From assembly GCF_000417875.1 (NCBI RefSeq), contig NW_006920887.1, positions 293,681-310,933 of the forward strand: a stretch of 17,253 nucleotides of DNA. Direction: 5' to 3'. Positions within the stretch are counted from its first letter, which is position 1; each line of letters opens with the position of its first letter. Origin of the DNA: Pseudozyma flocculosa PF-1 (Eukaryota; Basidiomycota; Ustilaginomycetes; Ustilaginales; Ustilaginaceae). Under the pieces are notes generated by a model. It worked only from the letters and a program-made list of their open reading frames with translations, searched no databases and was not told where the DNA came from. Of the stretch, positions 1 to 8,800 are shown in pieces. The translations under genes were made by a program, and so were the position numbers.

Positions 1-1228
1 TCAGCTCCGGCTTGGGCTGGCTGGGATCCGAGGTGGCAGTGGCGTCCGAAGATGCGGCGGCGGCGGGTCGCCGCCGCAGCCGCTTGCCCGAGCTGCCCCT
101 CTGCAGCTCGAGGCTCGCCCAGACCATGTCGCCGCCGCTGCATGGCTCGCCGTCCTGTTTCCCCTTCTTCTCGCTCTCGCCCTCGGCACCGGCGTCGCCA
201 TCGGCGTCGAAGCCGGCGTTGGTGCGGGCCCTGCGGACGGCGCGGTTCCAGGCGGCGTGGAGCTGCTCCTCGCCCTGCCCGGCCTCGCCGCCCTCGACCT
301 CTGCGACGCGCTCCTCGAGCATCCTGCCGAGGCGGAGCATGCGGTGGTAGGCGTCGGCCATGTTGCCGTTGACGGCCATGTAGCTGTGGATCTTCATCAT
401 CATCGAAAGGGTGTGGAGGACGAAGAAGCCGGATTGGACCCAGGGCCACTCGCGGTAGCGGGCCCACTTGATGACGGCAAAGAGGAGGGCGCTCTGCCAC
501 AGGTGCTGGAAGACGACGGCGGTGGGCCAGTAGCGCACCCAGCCCCTCTTGCAGACCTTGATGAAAGGCACGCAGATGAAGGTGCTGGCGATGAGGACGG
601 CGTCGCTGAGGGCGAGCATGCGGGCGTCGCGGCTGAAGAGGGTGGCAAAGGTCATGCTGAGCACCTTGCCCGTGTCGGCGAACGAGGTGTAGGACGTGTT
701 GAGGACAAAGAGGCCGATGCTGATCCAGAAGAGGGTGAAGAATCCGCGGAACTGGTCCGTCGACGAGCTGCTGTTCTCGCGGTTGAAGTGCGAGTGGCGG
801 GGCTTGAACGAGACGATGGCGCGGATGCGCTTCCGCCGCGACGTCGACGCGGGCTGCGGGCGGAGGCGGACGGCGCCGTCCTTGCCGACCTGGGCGGTGA
901 TGCCCTTGGCGCCGACGTGGGTGATCTTGGCGGTGCTCACCTCGGCCTCGCCGCTTCCCGTGCCCCGGGTGATGGTGGTGGTGAGCGTCGAGGTGGCGAC
1001 CATCTGCTCGCTGTCGGACAGCTCCGATGCGGTGGATCCAGTCGGAGTGGCCGCCCCCGAGGCCGAGGCGGGTGTCCCGACGCTGGGCGTCGACTGCGCC
1101 GAGTCGGCATCGCCCTGCTGCCGCACCGACTCGATCCGCTTGTCAAAGTAGTCGGTGGCACGTATCGGCGAGGGCGAGGGCGAGGGCGCGATGGCCGTCG
1201 CCGCCGCTGCATCAGTCTGCTCGGTCAT
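1..1228 (-). CDS. ARE2: Sterol O-acyltransferase (ARE/SOAT family, MBOAT), N-terminal part, cut by window edge
   Basis: This gene would esterify sterols with acyl-CoA in the endoplasmic reticulum for storage in lipid droplets. The frame is open without a stop from the ATG at 1228 to the left edge (409 codons), with no intron needed. Residues 1-155 are low-complexity (Ser/Thr/Pro/Ala, including an SPSPSPS run) and end in a basic stretch (RRKRIR). From F160 the family signature FRGFFTLFWI begins, followed by hydrophobic segments near 164-181, 205-225, 233-252 and 264-280. Then comes MMMKIHSYMAVNG (276-288), which matches the conserved HSY...NG motif of ACAT/ARE enzymes. Residues 290-409 are hydrophilic and charged, as in the loop preceding the catalytic half. 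The catalytic Asn/His motifs lie outside the window, so activity cannot be judged. ARE1 and ARE2 cannot be told apart here. It is transcribed divergently from the DUF1640 gene. Confidence 0.85.
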   Translation of the reverse strand, partial: MTEQTDAAAATAIAPSPSPSPIRATDYFDKRIESVRQQGDADSAQSTPSVGTPASASGAATPTGSTASELSDSEQMVATSTLTTTITRGTGSGEAEVSTAKITHVGAKGITAQVGKDGAVRLRPQPASTSRRKRIRAIVSFKPRHSHFNRENSSSSTDQFRGFFTLFWISIGLFVLNTSYTSFADTGKVLSMTFATLFSRDARMLALSDAVLIASTFICVPFIKVCKRGWVRYWPTAVVFQHLWQSALLFAVIKWARYREWPWVQSGFFVLHTLSMMMKIHSYMAVNGNMADAYHRMLRLGRMLEERVAEVEGGEAGQGEEQLHAAWNRAVRRARTNAGFDADGDAGAEGESEKKGKQDGEPCSGGDMVWASLELQRGSSGKRLRRRPAAAASSDATATSDPSQPKPEL

Positions 1229-1475
1229 TTCGGCAGCGAAGGAAGGGGATTCCGAGATCCAGGGACTCGGTCGAGTGCTACGCCGCGTCTATGCGCAAGG
1301 GCTGTATGATGGAGGGCGAGGACGAGGTGGCAATAGGGGCTGATCCAGATGAAGCTGGTCGAGGTTTGCGAACAGAGCGGAGGTGCGGGCGTCTATCGAG
1401 GGCAGGGAGGCAATCCGAGGGCGTCGGAAGCAAGCGAGCGAGGGCGAGCAGGCAAGCAAGGTGGCGGCGGGGCTC

Positions 1476-1482
1476 TATAAAG
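1476..1482 (+). promoter_or_regulatory. TATA-like element (TATAAAG), plus orientation
   Basis: TATAAAG stands out in a very GC-rich spacer. It faces the DUF1640 gene but lies about 900 nt upstream of that ATG. It would therefore serve that gene only with a long or spliced leader. It may equally be a chance match. Confidence 0.25.
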
Positions 1483-2154
1483 GTCAGAGTCGAGGTCGGG
1501 AACGAGACGAGGGTCGCTGGCGGATCGTTGGATCGGGAGAGCAAGTCCGTGAATCGTTCGGAAGGGCCGGGCCGCGCTTCCGTCCGAGGCGAGGCGGGGA
1601 GCAGGGTCGGGCCGTTCAAGATGGAGCGATGGCCGGAAGGAGGTCCGAGGTCGTGATCAGGCCGAGAGCGGGGGCCGGTGGTCGATGTCGTGATGCGCTC
1701 TTGTCGTCGTCGTCGTCAGCTCGATAGCAGAGCGGCCGCTTGACGGTGTGAGCGGATCGGATTCGATCAGAGAGCGTGGAGCTGATGGTGGCGGCAGTTC
1801 GAGGGGCGGCAGAGGGACTCCTTGGGTAGGACCGGCCGCCGGCAGCTGGGCACCGAGAGCACAAACCAACACCTGCCTGCCCGCCCACCCGCCAAGACAT
1901 CGAGGCCGGGCCACCCGAAGCCACCCCTTTTTCTGCCGCCGCTCCGGAAGTCGGAGGGGCGTGGCAGACTTCTCACGCTGCGCAGCATCGTCATCCCCAG
2001 ACGGCCGCACAGCCAACCCGCGGCTGGTCGGCAGGCTAGGGCTGCCGGCCCGGACGCCAAGCAAGTTCTCCTCTTCGGAACCGAGCAGGCCGGGGGGCCA
2101 ACCGCCGTCCGCAACCCGAGACGGCGCCGCCAAGGGGCCGTCATGGCTCGAGCC

Positions 2155-2206
2155 CCACCACCACCACCATCTCCTCCTGCTCCTCCTCCTCCTCCTCCGC
2201 CTCCTT
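2155..2206 (+). repeat. CCA and CCT trinucleotide tract (pyrimidine-rich)
   Basis: Five CCA units (2155-2169) are followed by an almost pure pyrimidine run of CTC/CCT triplets to about 2206. It sits roughly 175-225 nt upstream of the DUF1640 start codon. Such tracts are common in fungal promoters and leaders. It is also a simple-sequence repeat likely to vary in length. Confidence 0.6.
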
Positions 2207-2380
2207 CATCGCTGTCGCCGTCCTTGATCACCGCCGCCGTTGCCATCGTCCAGTCGGAGTCGACCTACGAACCCTGCTCGTCTTTCCAGCTTCGGTCGAC
2301 CAGCGTACGCTCCTGTACCGCCTCTCCGAACTCGATCTCGATCCTCCTCCCACGGACTGAACCCTGCTGCAGTCGTCAAG

Positions 2381-3530
2381 ATGCTGGCCGCCTCCTCGTC
2401 CTCGACGGCCTCTGCGCTGCTGAGATGCTCGGCCATCGCGTCGACCTCATACGCGCCGACGCTTCGCATCGCCCCGGCGCTCATCTCTGCCTCGCCCTCC
2501 GATCGTCCATCAAGACGGCGTGTCCCGTCCTCGCCCTTGTTGTCCTTTTCTCGTCCGCTCTCGACATCAGTCCCGCGGCACGATACCCGACCCAGCCCCT
2601 CGCCGATATCGAACTACGCACGAGCCTTTTCGAGCACGCCGATCGTCCTGGCCCACCACTTTGACACGCAGGCGTTTGTGCAGCGGCTCGAGGCGTCCGG
2701 CATCAACAAGCAGCAGGCTGATGTCCTGGTCGAGACGCTGAGGGACGTCATCGACGAGAGCATCGGCAACCTCGCCAGAGGGCTGGTGACGAGAGAGGAG
2801 GCGGAACAGAATAACTATACGCAAAAGGTGCGCTCTCTCGCTTTCGTCGCACAGTAGTGGCAGCGGTCCGCTTCGTGAGGGTGTCGCCATCTCACGCCGC
2901 CCCGCCTCTGCGTGGCAACCCCTCTCTGTGCCCTGCCGCCGCCCCGCTCTCGCCGCTGCAGGTCGACTTTACGCGGCTCAAGTCTGAGCTGCAGCTGCTG
3001 GAGCGCAACGACTTCGCCGTCATGAAGTCGGAGAATGAGCGGCTCATGGCCGACGTCGAGAAGCTCAAGCAGAGGCTGCGCGAGGAGATCACGCGGACGA
3101 CGGCGGGTGTCCGACTGGATCTCAACCTCGAGAAAGGTAGGCGCAGCGCCCATCTCTAGCATGCACACGCGGCCGTCGCTGCCACCACTGTCCCAACAGA
3201 ATCTGACTGATGCTCTCTGTCACGCCGTCCGATCTGCAGGGCGAATCCGGGACGAGTCGTCGGTGCACGCGCTCAAGATCAAGGAGGTCGACACGCGCAT
3301 CGAGTCCGAGATCGCCGGGCTCAGGACGTCGATTCAGAGTGCCAAGTTCAACGTGCTCCAGGTGCGTCTCTGTCCCGCCAGATTCTTGCCTCGCCTGCCG
3401 CCGCGACCCGCCCGCTGACCGATGGACCGGCTGCTGACCTTCCGTCCCTGATCGACCCTCGCAGTACCTCGTCGGTGTGGCCACCGGTGCGGGTGCCCTG
3501 CTGCTCGCCTACCTCCGCATGTTCCGCTAG
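2381..3530 (+). CDS. FMP32: Mitochondrial DUF1640 coiled-coil membrane protein (MCUR1/CCDC90/FMP32-like)
   Basis: Four exons, 2381-2827, 2962-3136, 3240-3361 and 3465-3530, give 269 residues with GT-AG introns and continuous phase. Residues 1-90 are rich in Ser, Ala and Arg with few acids, as in a mitochondrial presequence. The DUF1640 domain starts at HHFDTQAFVQRLEASG (from about 92) and continues through LVTREEAEQ, a long coiled coil (LKSELQLLERNDFAVMKSEN, then EKLKQRLREEITRTTAGVRL) and KIKEVDTRIESEI. The last exon encodes only the C-terminal membrane segment (residues 249-269, YLVGVATGAGALLLAYLRMF). Known relatives are inner-membrane proteins: human MCUR1 is linked to the calcium uniporter and respiratory assembly, and the yeast homologues to proline use and respiratory complex assembly. 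The function here is inferred from family. The first ATG in frame is at 2381. The gene converges with the hydrolase gene, with 108 nt between stop codons. Confidence 0.9.
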
Positions 3531-3638
3531 ACCGAGGGTCATCCCTCGACGACGCAGACGCCGGCACGATGGAATGGGACAAGGATGCACTGCCTCCATT
3601 CACAGCACGCCGACCAAACTTGGCATGGCCCACCGCGA
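3531..3638. other. Convergent 3' intergenic spacer (108 nt)
   Basis: This is the short tail-to-tail gap between the stop codons of the DUF1640 gene (plus) and the hydrolase-fold gene (minus). Both 3' UTRs and their polyadenylation sites must fit here or overlap the opposing gene. No clear AATAAA-type signal is visible. Confidence 0.6.
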
Positions 3639-4772
3639 CTACCCGACCGTGTACAAGTCGCCCTCGACCTCCCACTTGATGCGGTTGCGCAGCAGCCGCG
3701 CCCAAAAGTGAATGATTGGGTCCCACTCCTTTTGGCCCGTCGGCATTGCCTCGGTCGCCATCTCGCCGCCGCGTTGGGCGACGGGCATCAGCTTCTCGAT
3801 GTTGAGCGCGCGCGTCGCCTTTCGCAGCGAGGCGATCGTCGATGTCGGCGGCGATGGCATGCGGTGCAGGTACAGCACCGGCGTCGTCGGCAGCGGGTCT
3901 ATCGTCGGGTGCTGTGCGGCAGTCAGGAAAAAGACAGAGCCGATGGACACGTTCCGGACGGGGTCAATTGGGCCATGGTCGCTCGGGCGTTGGAGAAGTG
4001 CGCGCCACGCCGACTCACCGAGACGAGACCGGCGCAGACGCTGACGACGCTCCCGATCTCGATCGTCTTGGGGTTGGTCGGCGGCGCTTCGCCTGCTGCT
4101 GGCGCGGCGGCCGCTTCCCTGGCCCGGCGTGCCCGGTTGAAGGCGACCATTGACTCGAGCGCGACGCTTCCGCCTTGTCCGAAGCCGAAGAGATGCAGCG
4201 CAAAGGTGGGCCAGCCGCATCCGCCGTCGTCGGTCGGGGCCGAGAGGTAGTCGAGGAGCAGCTTGATGCCTGCAACGGTCGCAGTTGGATCTGGCTTGGT
4301 GAGGACTGCAAGCGGGGCGGCGGTAGCCCAAGGGACGATCGACGCCTCAGGCTGTCAGTCCTTGATCTGCTTGGCGACTGCGGTCGCACCGGCCGGCCGG
4401 CCACATCGACTCACTCTCGGCGAAGCTGTCGAAGGTGTCCCACCACATCCAGGCCTCCTCGCCCTGATCGAGGAAGGGCACGCGCTTCGACGCCTGGACG
4501 CTGAGGATCGACGTCTGGGGCAGCGTCTTTTGCAGCGACTGGCCCAGGGTCGCAAAGGGGCGCGCCGTGTCGCCGAGGCCGTGAAAGAGGAGGAGCAGGT
4601 TGGATTCGGTGCCCGACGGGGCCGGCGAATAGCTCAGCACCGAGGGGATCAGAGGGGCCACGTCCGAAGAACGCGACGACGCAAAGGCACAAAAGCCCGA
4701 GGGGGTTGGCGGCGGCTTGACCTTGGACTCGGGCTCGATTGGGTGGACGGTGATGGGTTCGCCGTCCTTGCC
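3639..4772 (-). CDS. Phospholipase/carboxylesterase-fold (alpha/beta hydrolase) protein lacking the nucleophile serine; start unresolved
   Basis: The proposed exons on the minus strand are 4415-4772, 4019-4305 and 3639-3911, giving 305 residues in continuous phase, with CTGAC branch-like motifs in both introns. Counting from 4772, the oxyanion-side motif LLLLFHGLGDT is at 59-69, as in acyl-protein thioesterase relatives. ILTKPDPTATVAG follows at the first splice junction. The nucleophile elbow reads LFGFGQGGSVALE, with Gly162 where thioesterases have the Ser of GFSQGG. The C-terminal region (TPVLYLHRMPSP, then EWDPIIHFWARLL) lacks an evident catalytic Asp and His. The fold is recognisable but ordinary serine hydrolase chemistry looks lost. 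No ATG lies in frame between 4772 and the upstream in-frame TGA (4827-4825), and 4773 follows a CCGCAG acceptor. The N-terminus must therefore come from further upstream, plausibly from the MoaD exon. Confidence 0.65.
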
Positions 4773-4929
4773 CTGCGGTCGGCCGGCGCGCCAAAGGGGG
4801 AAGGCGGGGAGAAGACAGAGAGGTCAGTCCGACATCTGCGCAGGGCAAGGCACTGGATGCGAGGGTACGTACGACGAGGAGAAAGGGGGGACAGCAGCGC
4901 TAGGGAGGGGCGACCGAGGGGTGGCCGGA
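4773..4929 (-). other. Probable intron/junction between MoaD and the hydrolase-fold coding region
   Basis: Read on the minus strand, this stretch has no ATG usable by the hydrolase frame. The only ATG, at 4836, is followed two codons later by TGA. The 3' end looks like an intron: GGACTGACC branch-like site, then CTCTCTGTCTTCTCC pyrimidines, then CCGCAG at 4778-4773. Possible donors are GTACGT at 4872-4867 (100-nt intron, but its upstream exon has no ATG) or GTGAGT at 4944-4939 inside the MoaD coding end (172-nt intron). Confidence 0.5.
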
Positions 4930-5309
4930 TCAGCCTCCACTCACTGGTGGGATGACGGCGACCTCTTGGCCCGGGCGGAGGGTGACGCCGCCGACCTCGT
5001 CTGCGTCGATCATGTCCTGGTCGATGCTCCACTTTGACGACTCGAGGAGCGTGCGCAGCTCGTCGGCGTGGTCTGGGTGGCGCGACGCGAGCAACTCGGG
5101 CAGCGCCGAGAGGGGCAGCGTGTCCTTGCCCTCGGGAAAGGCGAGCGTCTCGGTCGAGGTGCCGAGGAGCGTGCGCGCCCCGGCAAAGTAGAGGATGGTA
5201 ATGGGTCGAGGCGCTGTCGAGGCAGAGGGGGCATCGAGGAGCGGTCAGCACGCGCGTGGCCATGCTGGGTGCAGAGCAGAGCACGGTGCAATCGATGCTC
5301 ACCGGTCAT
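4930..5309 (-). CDS. MOCS2A: Molybdopterin synthase sulfur-carrier small subunit (MoaD/MOCS2A/CnxG)
   Basis: This small ubiquitin-fold protein, thiocarboxylated at its C-terminal glycine, donates sulfur to precursor Z in molybdenum cofactor synthesis with the MoaE/MOCS2B subunit, whose gene is not in the window. Two exons are proposed: 5303-5309 (ATG ACC G, 7 nt) and 4930-5213. They are joined across an 89-nt GTGAGC...ACAG intron containing TGCTGACC. The product has 96 residues, the usual MoaD length. It starts MTAPRPITILYFAGAR, carries SSKWSIDQD in the middle, and ends GQEVAVIPPVSGG followed by TGA. The terminal Gly-Gly and the PPVSGG ending are diagnostic. Without the tiny first exon the frame has an in-frame TGA upstream and no ATG. 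The last codons overlap a GTGAGT donor consensus (see findings). It is divergent from VPS10. Confidence 0.85.
5303..5309 (-). other. 7-nt first coding exon of the MoaD-like gene
   Basis: ATGACCG is followed directly by a GTGAGC donor. Splicing to the CGACAG acceptor ending at 5214 makes the third codon G|CG and restores the frame MTAPRPITILYF. No other ATG can be spliced simply into this frame. Confidence rests on frame logic and on the MoaD homology that begins within a few residues of the junction. Confidence 0.65.
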
Positions 5310-5835
5310 TGCTGCGGCCGTGCTGTCTCGAGGGGCCGTGTTGAGCGGCGGGTGTGTGTGGTCGGGATGGGTGAGGATGGAGACGGGAGAGAGGAGCCGG
5401 CGGGACCGTCGTCGGCGGAAGAAATGCAACGCCAAAAGGCGAGGGAAAATCCAGAAGCTCGAGGCACGAGGCCAGGCAGCCAGGCGGCCAGGCAGCCAGA
5501 CAGAGGGCACGCGCGCAGGCCACGCCAGCGTGCATCGCCGGCCAACGCTGCTGGCTCGGGCCACCCACAGACCAACCAACACCGCCCGCCAGCCAGACGA
5601 CGCGACGCTCCCTTCCTTCTTTGCCACCCAACCACGACCGCCACCTGTCGCCCACCACTCAGCACCGCCCAATTACCGCAGCGGACCCCATAACTGGACC
5701 ACCGGCCACCGCCTCAACCGACAACTACCCGCCGCTCATATCAACCACTCTCGTCGTCAGCCAGGCCCACCCCAACCACCGCCGTCGATCGAGGAACCCC
5801 GGATAGGCGACTCCGCGGCCACACCACCGCCAGCC
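5310..5835. other. Divergent promoter region between MoaD-like gene and VPS10
   Basis: These 526 nt separate the MoaD start (minus) from the VPS10 start (plus). A short imperfect repeat of GGCAGCCA/GGCGGCCA units lies around 5473-5502. The 250 nt before the VPS10 ATG are rich in CCACC and CA, typical of a fungal leader. The VPS10 reading frame stays open through this region, but its composition (Arg/Pro/His) is not like coding sequence. No clear TATA box is seen. Confidence 0.55.
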
Positions 5836-8800
5836 ATGATGCTGCTGCGGCCACAGTCACGCTCGCCAACACCTCCACCACCGCCATCACGCACCCGGCA
5901 CACACGGGCACCGCTGCCCAGGACCGACGATGCGATACCGCGGCGGACATCGCTGCGCAGCCTGCGGCCCCTCGTCTGGCTCGCAGCGCTGGCCTGCGCC
6001 CTCGCCTTGCTAGCGAACCCGCCACAGGCATCGGCGCTGCTCGGCGGCGTCTCGAGCGGAGGCAGCGACGGGATCCAGCCGCGCGCGTCGAGCCCGGCAG
6101 TGTCGATATCCCGCTTCGCCCACCTCCCCTCGAAGCTCGCCTACTTTGACGACAGCACCTCGCTCCTCTACCACGACGGATCAGAGGGCAACGTCTACCG
6201 CTCCGAGGACGAGGGCAAGACGTGGAAGCTCGTCAGCGGACCCGCAAAGGGCGCTGCCTACATGCTCGTGCAGCACCCGCACGACATCAAGCAGGCCTAC
6301 ATCCTCTCCAACGCAAAGACCCACTGGCGCACCACCAACCGCGGCGCGTCCTGGCAGGAGTTCAAGACGCCGGAGCCGCCCGCCGTCCGCGCCGGACCGC
6401 CCCTCGAGTTCCACGGCGACCAGCGCCACTGGGACCACATCATCTTTACCGGCAAAAAGTGCACCATGTGGACCCCCTGGGGCGGCGCCATCTGCCACGA
6501 CCAGGCCTACTACACCACCGACGCCTTTGCCTCGGGCGTGGAGCCCCTCATCGAGTTCGCCATGCACTGCACCTGGGCAAAGGCCACGCGGGACATCGAC
6601 GTTCACCCCGACGCCATGAAGCGCATCTTCTGCATAGCCTGGGAGGACGCGCCCACCTCGTCGTCGGCGCTCGAGGCGCCGGGAGCGGCGGCGGCATCGT
6701 CGCCGTCGTCGCCGGGACGGGGGAGCAGCTGGGTGCGCTGGACCAGGCGGGCGATGCCGGCGACGACGCGCCTCTTCCAGAGCGACGACTTTTTCAAGAC
6801 GCGCAAGATGGTCGAGCTCGACATGGGCCGCAACGCGCGCAGCTTTGCCGGCCTGGGGCCCTCGAAAAAGTTCCTCGTCACGGCGCTGCGCGAGAGCCAG
6901 GGCACCAGCGGCAGCTCCGGCATGGCCCTCTTTGTCACGCGCGACGGCGTAAAGTGGCAAAAGGCCCAGTTCCCGCATGGCTCCGAGCTGCGCGAGAACG
7001 CTTACACGGTCGTCGACAGCACGCTGCACTCGCTCATGGTCGACGTCCTCGACTCGCTCGGCTCCGACACGGGCGTCCTCTTCACCAGCGACAGCACCGG
7101 CACGCAGTTTGTCAAGAGCCTCGAGGGCACCAACCGCAACTCGCGCGGCCTCGTCGACTTTGAGCACCTCCAGAACATCGAGGGCGTCGGCATCGCCAAC
7201 GTCAAGGCCGAGTCGGACGGCGCCACGCGCAGCATGATCACGTTCGACGACGGCAGCCACTGGCACCCGCTGCGCGCCCCCGCGGTCGACGCGGCGGGCA
7301 AGCGGACCGCGTGCGACCCCAACGACGCCGAGCGGTGCTCGCTCCACCTCTACTCGGTCACCAGCCTGCACAACACCGGGCGCGTCTTTTCGTCGACGGC
7401 GCCCGGCTTCGTCATGGGCGTCGGCTCCGTCGGGCGCCGGCTGCTGCCGTACGAGGAGTGCGACACCTTCCTCAGCACCGACGCCGGCCGCACGTGGCGG
7501 ATGGTGTCGTTTGACGCGCACAAGTACGAGTTTGGCGACCAGGGCTCGGTGCTCGTGATTGTCGACGACGAGGACATCACCGACCACGTCAGCTACTCGT
7601 TCAACCACGGCAAGGACTGGAAGCGGCTCGACCTCGGCCTCAAGGTGCGCGCCAAGCTGCTCACCACGATCCCCGACAGCACCTCGCTCAAGTTCCTGCT
7701 GATCGGCACCCAGACCCGCAAGGACGCCGGCGGCCAGAGCGACCGCAACGTGGCCATCCACCTCGACTTTGCCACGCTCGGCAAGCGCAAGTGCGGCGAG
7801 GGCGACATGGAGCGGTGGTACGCCCAGGCGGCCGCCGACAAGAGCTGCCTGATGGGCCACCGCCAGTGGTACAAGCGGCGCAAGGCCGACGCCGACTGCG
7901 TCGTCGCCGACAAGTTCCACGACCCCGAGGGGCGCGAGGACCCATGCCCGTGCACCGACGCCGACTACGAGTGCGACTTTGGCTTCGTCCGCGACTCGGC
8001 GGGCCGGTGCGTGTCGACGGGCCTGCCCAAGATCCCGGCGGGCGAGTGCACCCAGCCGTCGCAGAAGACGTACCGCGGCTCGTCGGGCTACCGCCTGATC
8101 CCCGGCGACTCGTGCGACCGCGGCCGCGGCGTCAAGAAGGACGAGGCCGTCGAGAGGCCGTGCGACCAGGGCCAGCCCGAGGCCGGCCGGGTGGCCCACC
8201 AGCTGCACGAGTTCCCCGGCGTCGTCATCGACCAGATGTACTTTCCCGAGTCGTCGAGCGTCGTGGTGCAGCTCACCGACGGCTCCGCCTGGCACTCGCT
8301 CAACGACGGCTACTCGTGGAAGCAGCTGGTGGCGCCCAGCGATGCCGGCGACCCGGACACCAAGGTGCTGACGATGGCGCTCCACGCCCACGACAAGAGC
8401 CGCGGCTACCTCATCACGGCCGGCCAGAAGGTGTGGTCGACGATCAACAAGGGCGTCTCGTGGGACTGGTTCAGCGCGCCGCTGCCGGCCAACGGCCTCG
8501 GCATCCCCGTGCTCGACTTCCACCCGGACCGCAGCGACTGGCTGATCTGGACGGGCAGCCGCAACTGCGTCGTCGCCACCGACGGCGGCGGCGGCTGCCA
8601 GGCCGTCGCCTACGTCACCGTCGACAACGGCCGCCACTTTACGCGCCTCGACAACTACGTCCGCATCTGCTCGTTTGTGCGCGACGCCCGGCTCAAGGTC
8701 GACGCCCGCACCATCTTCTGCGAGAGCTACAAGGACAAGAGCGGCGACCAGAAGTCGTTCACCTCGGCCAACCACCTGCAGCTGGTGTCGGGCCCCAACT

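Larger units (their letters stand above)
1229..2380. other. Divergent intergenic/promoter region between ARE-like and DUF1640 genes
   Basis: No convincing coding region lies here. The open frames on both strands are Arg/Pro/Ser-rich shadows of GC-rich DNA with no recognisable domain. It should hold the promoters of the two divergent genes. Visible elements are a plus-oriented TATAAAG at 1476-1482 and a CCA/CCT-rich tract at 2155-2206, both listed separately. The stretch at 1860-1910 is C-rich (repeated CTGCC/CCGCC) and may be promoter or 5' UTR. A 5' UTR intron for the DUF1640 gene cannot be excluded. Confidence 0.6.

Noticed and set aside
257..1309. 350-codon plus-strand frame over the ARE-like gene
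   Set aside because: It is antisense to the sterol O-acyltransferase frame, rich in Asp/Glu/Gly/His/Ala, with no domain.
1757..1771. B-box-like GATTCGATC in the left spacer
   Set aside because: It has no A box upstream and no acceptor-stem pairing, so there is no tRNA.
4649..5302. 217-codon Arg/Pro/His-rich minus-strand frame spanning MoaD and the hydrolase start
   Set aside because: It is out of frame with both recognised proteins and shows only shadow composition. The MoaD frame over the same DNA has full family motifs.
5068..5835. In-frame N-terminal extension of VPS10
   Set aside because: The frame is open but Arg/Pro/Gln-rich, overlaps the MoaD gene on the other strand, and would put 256 residues before the signal segment.
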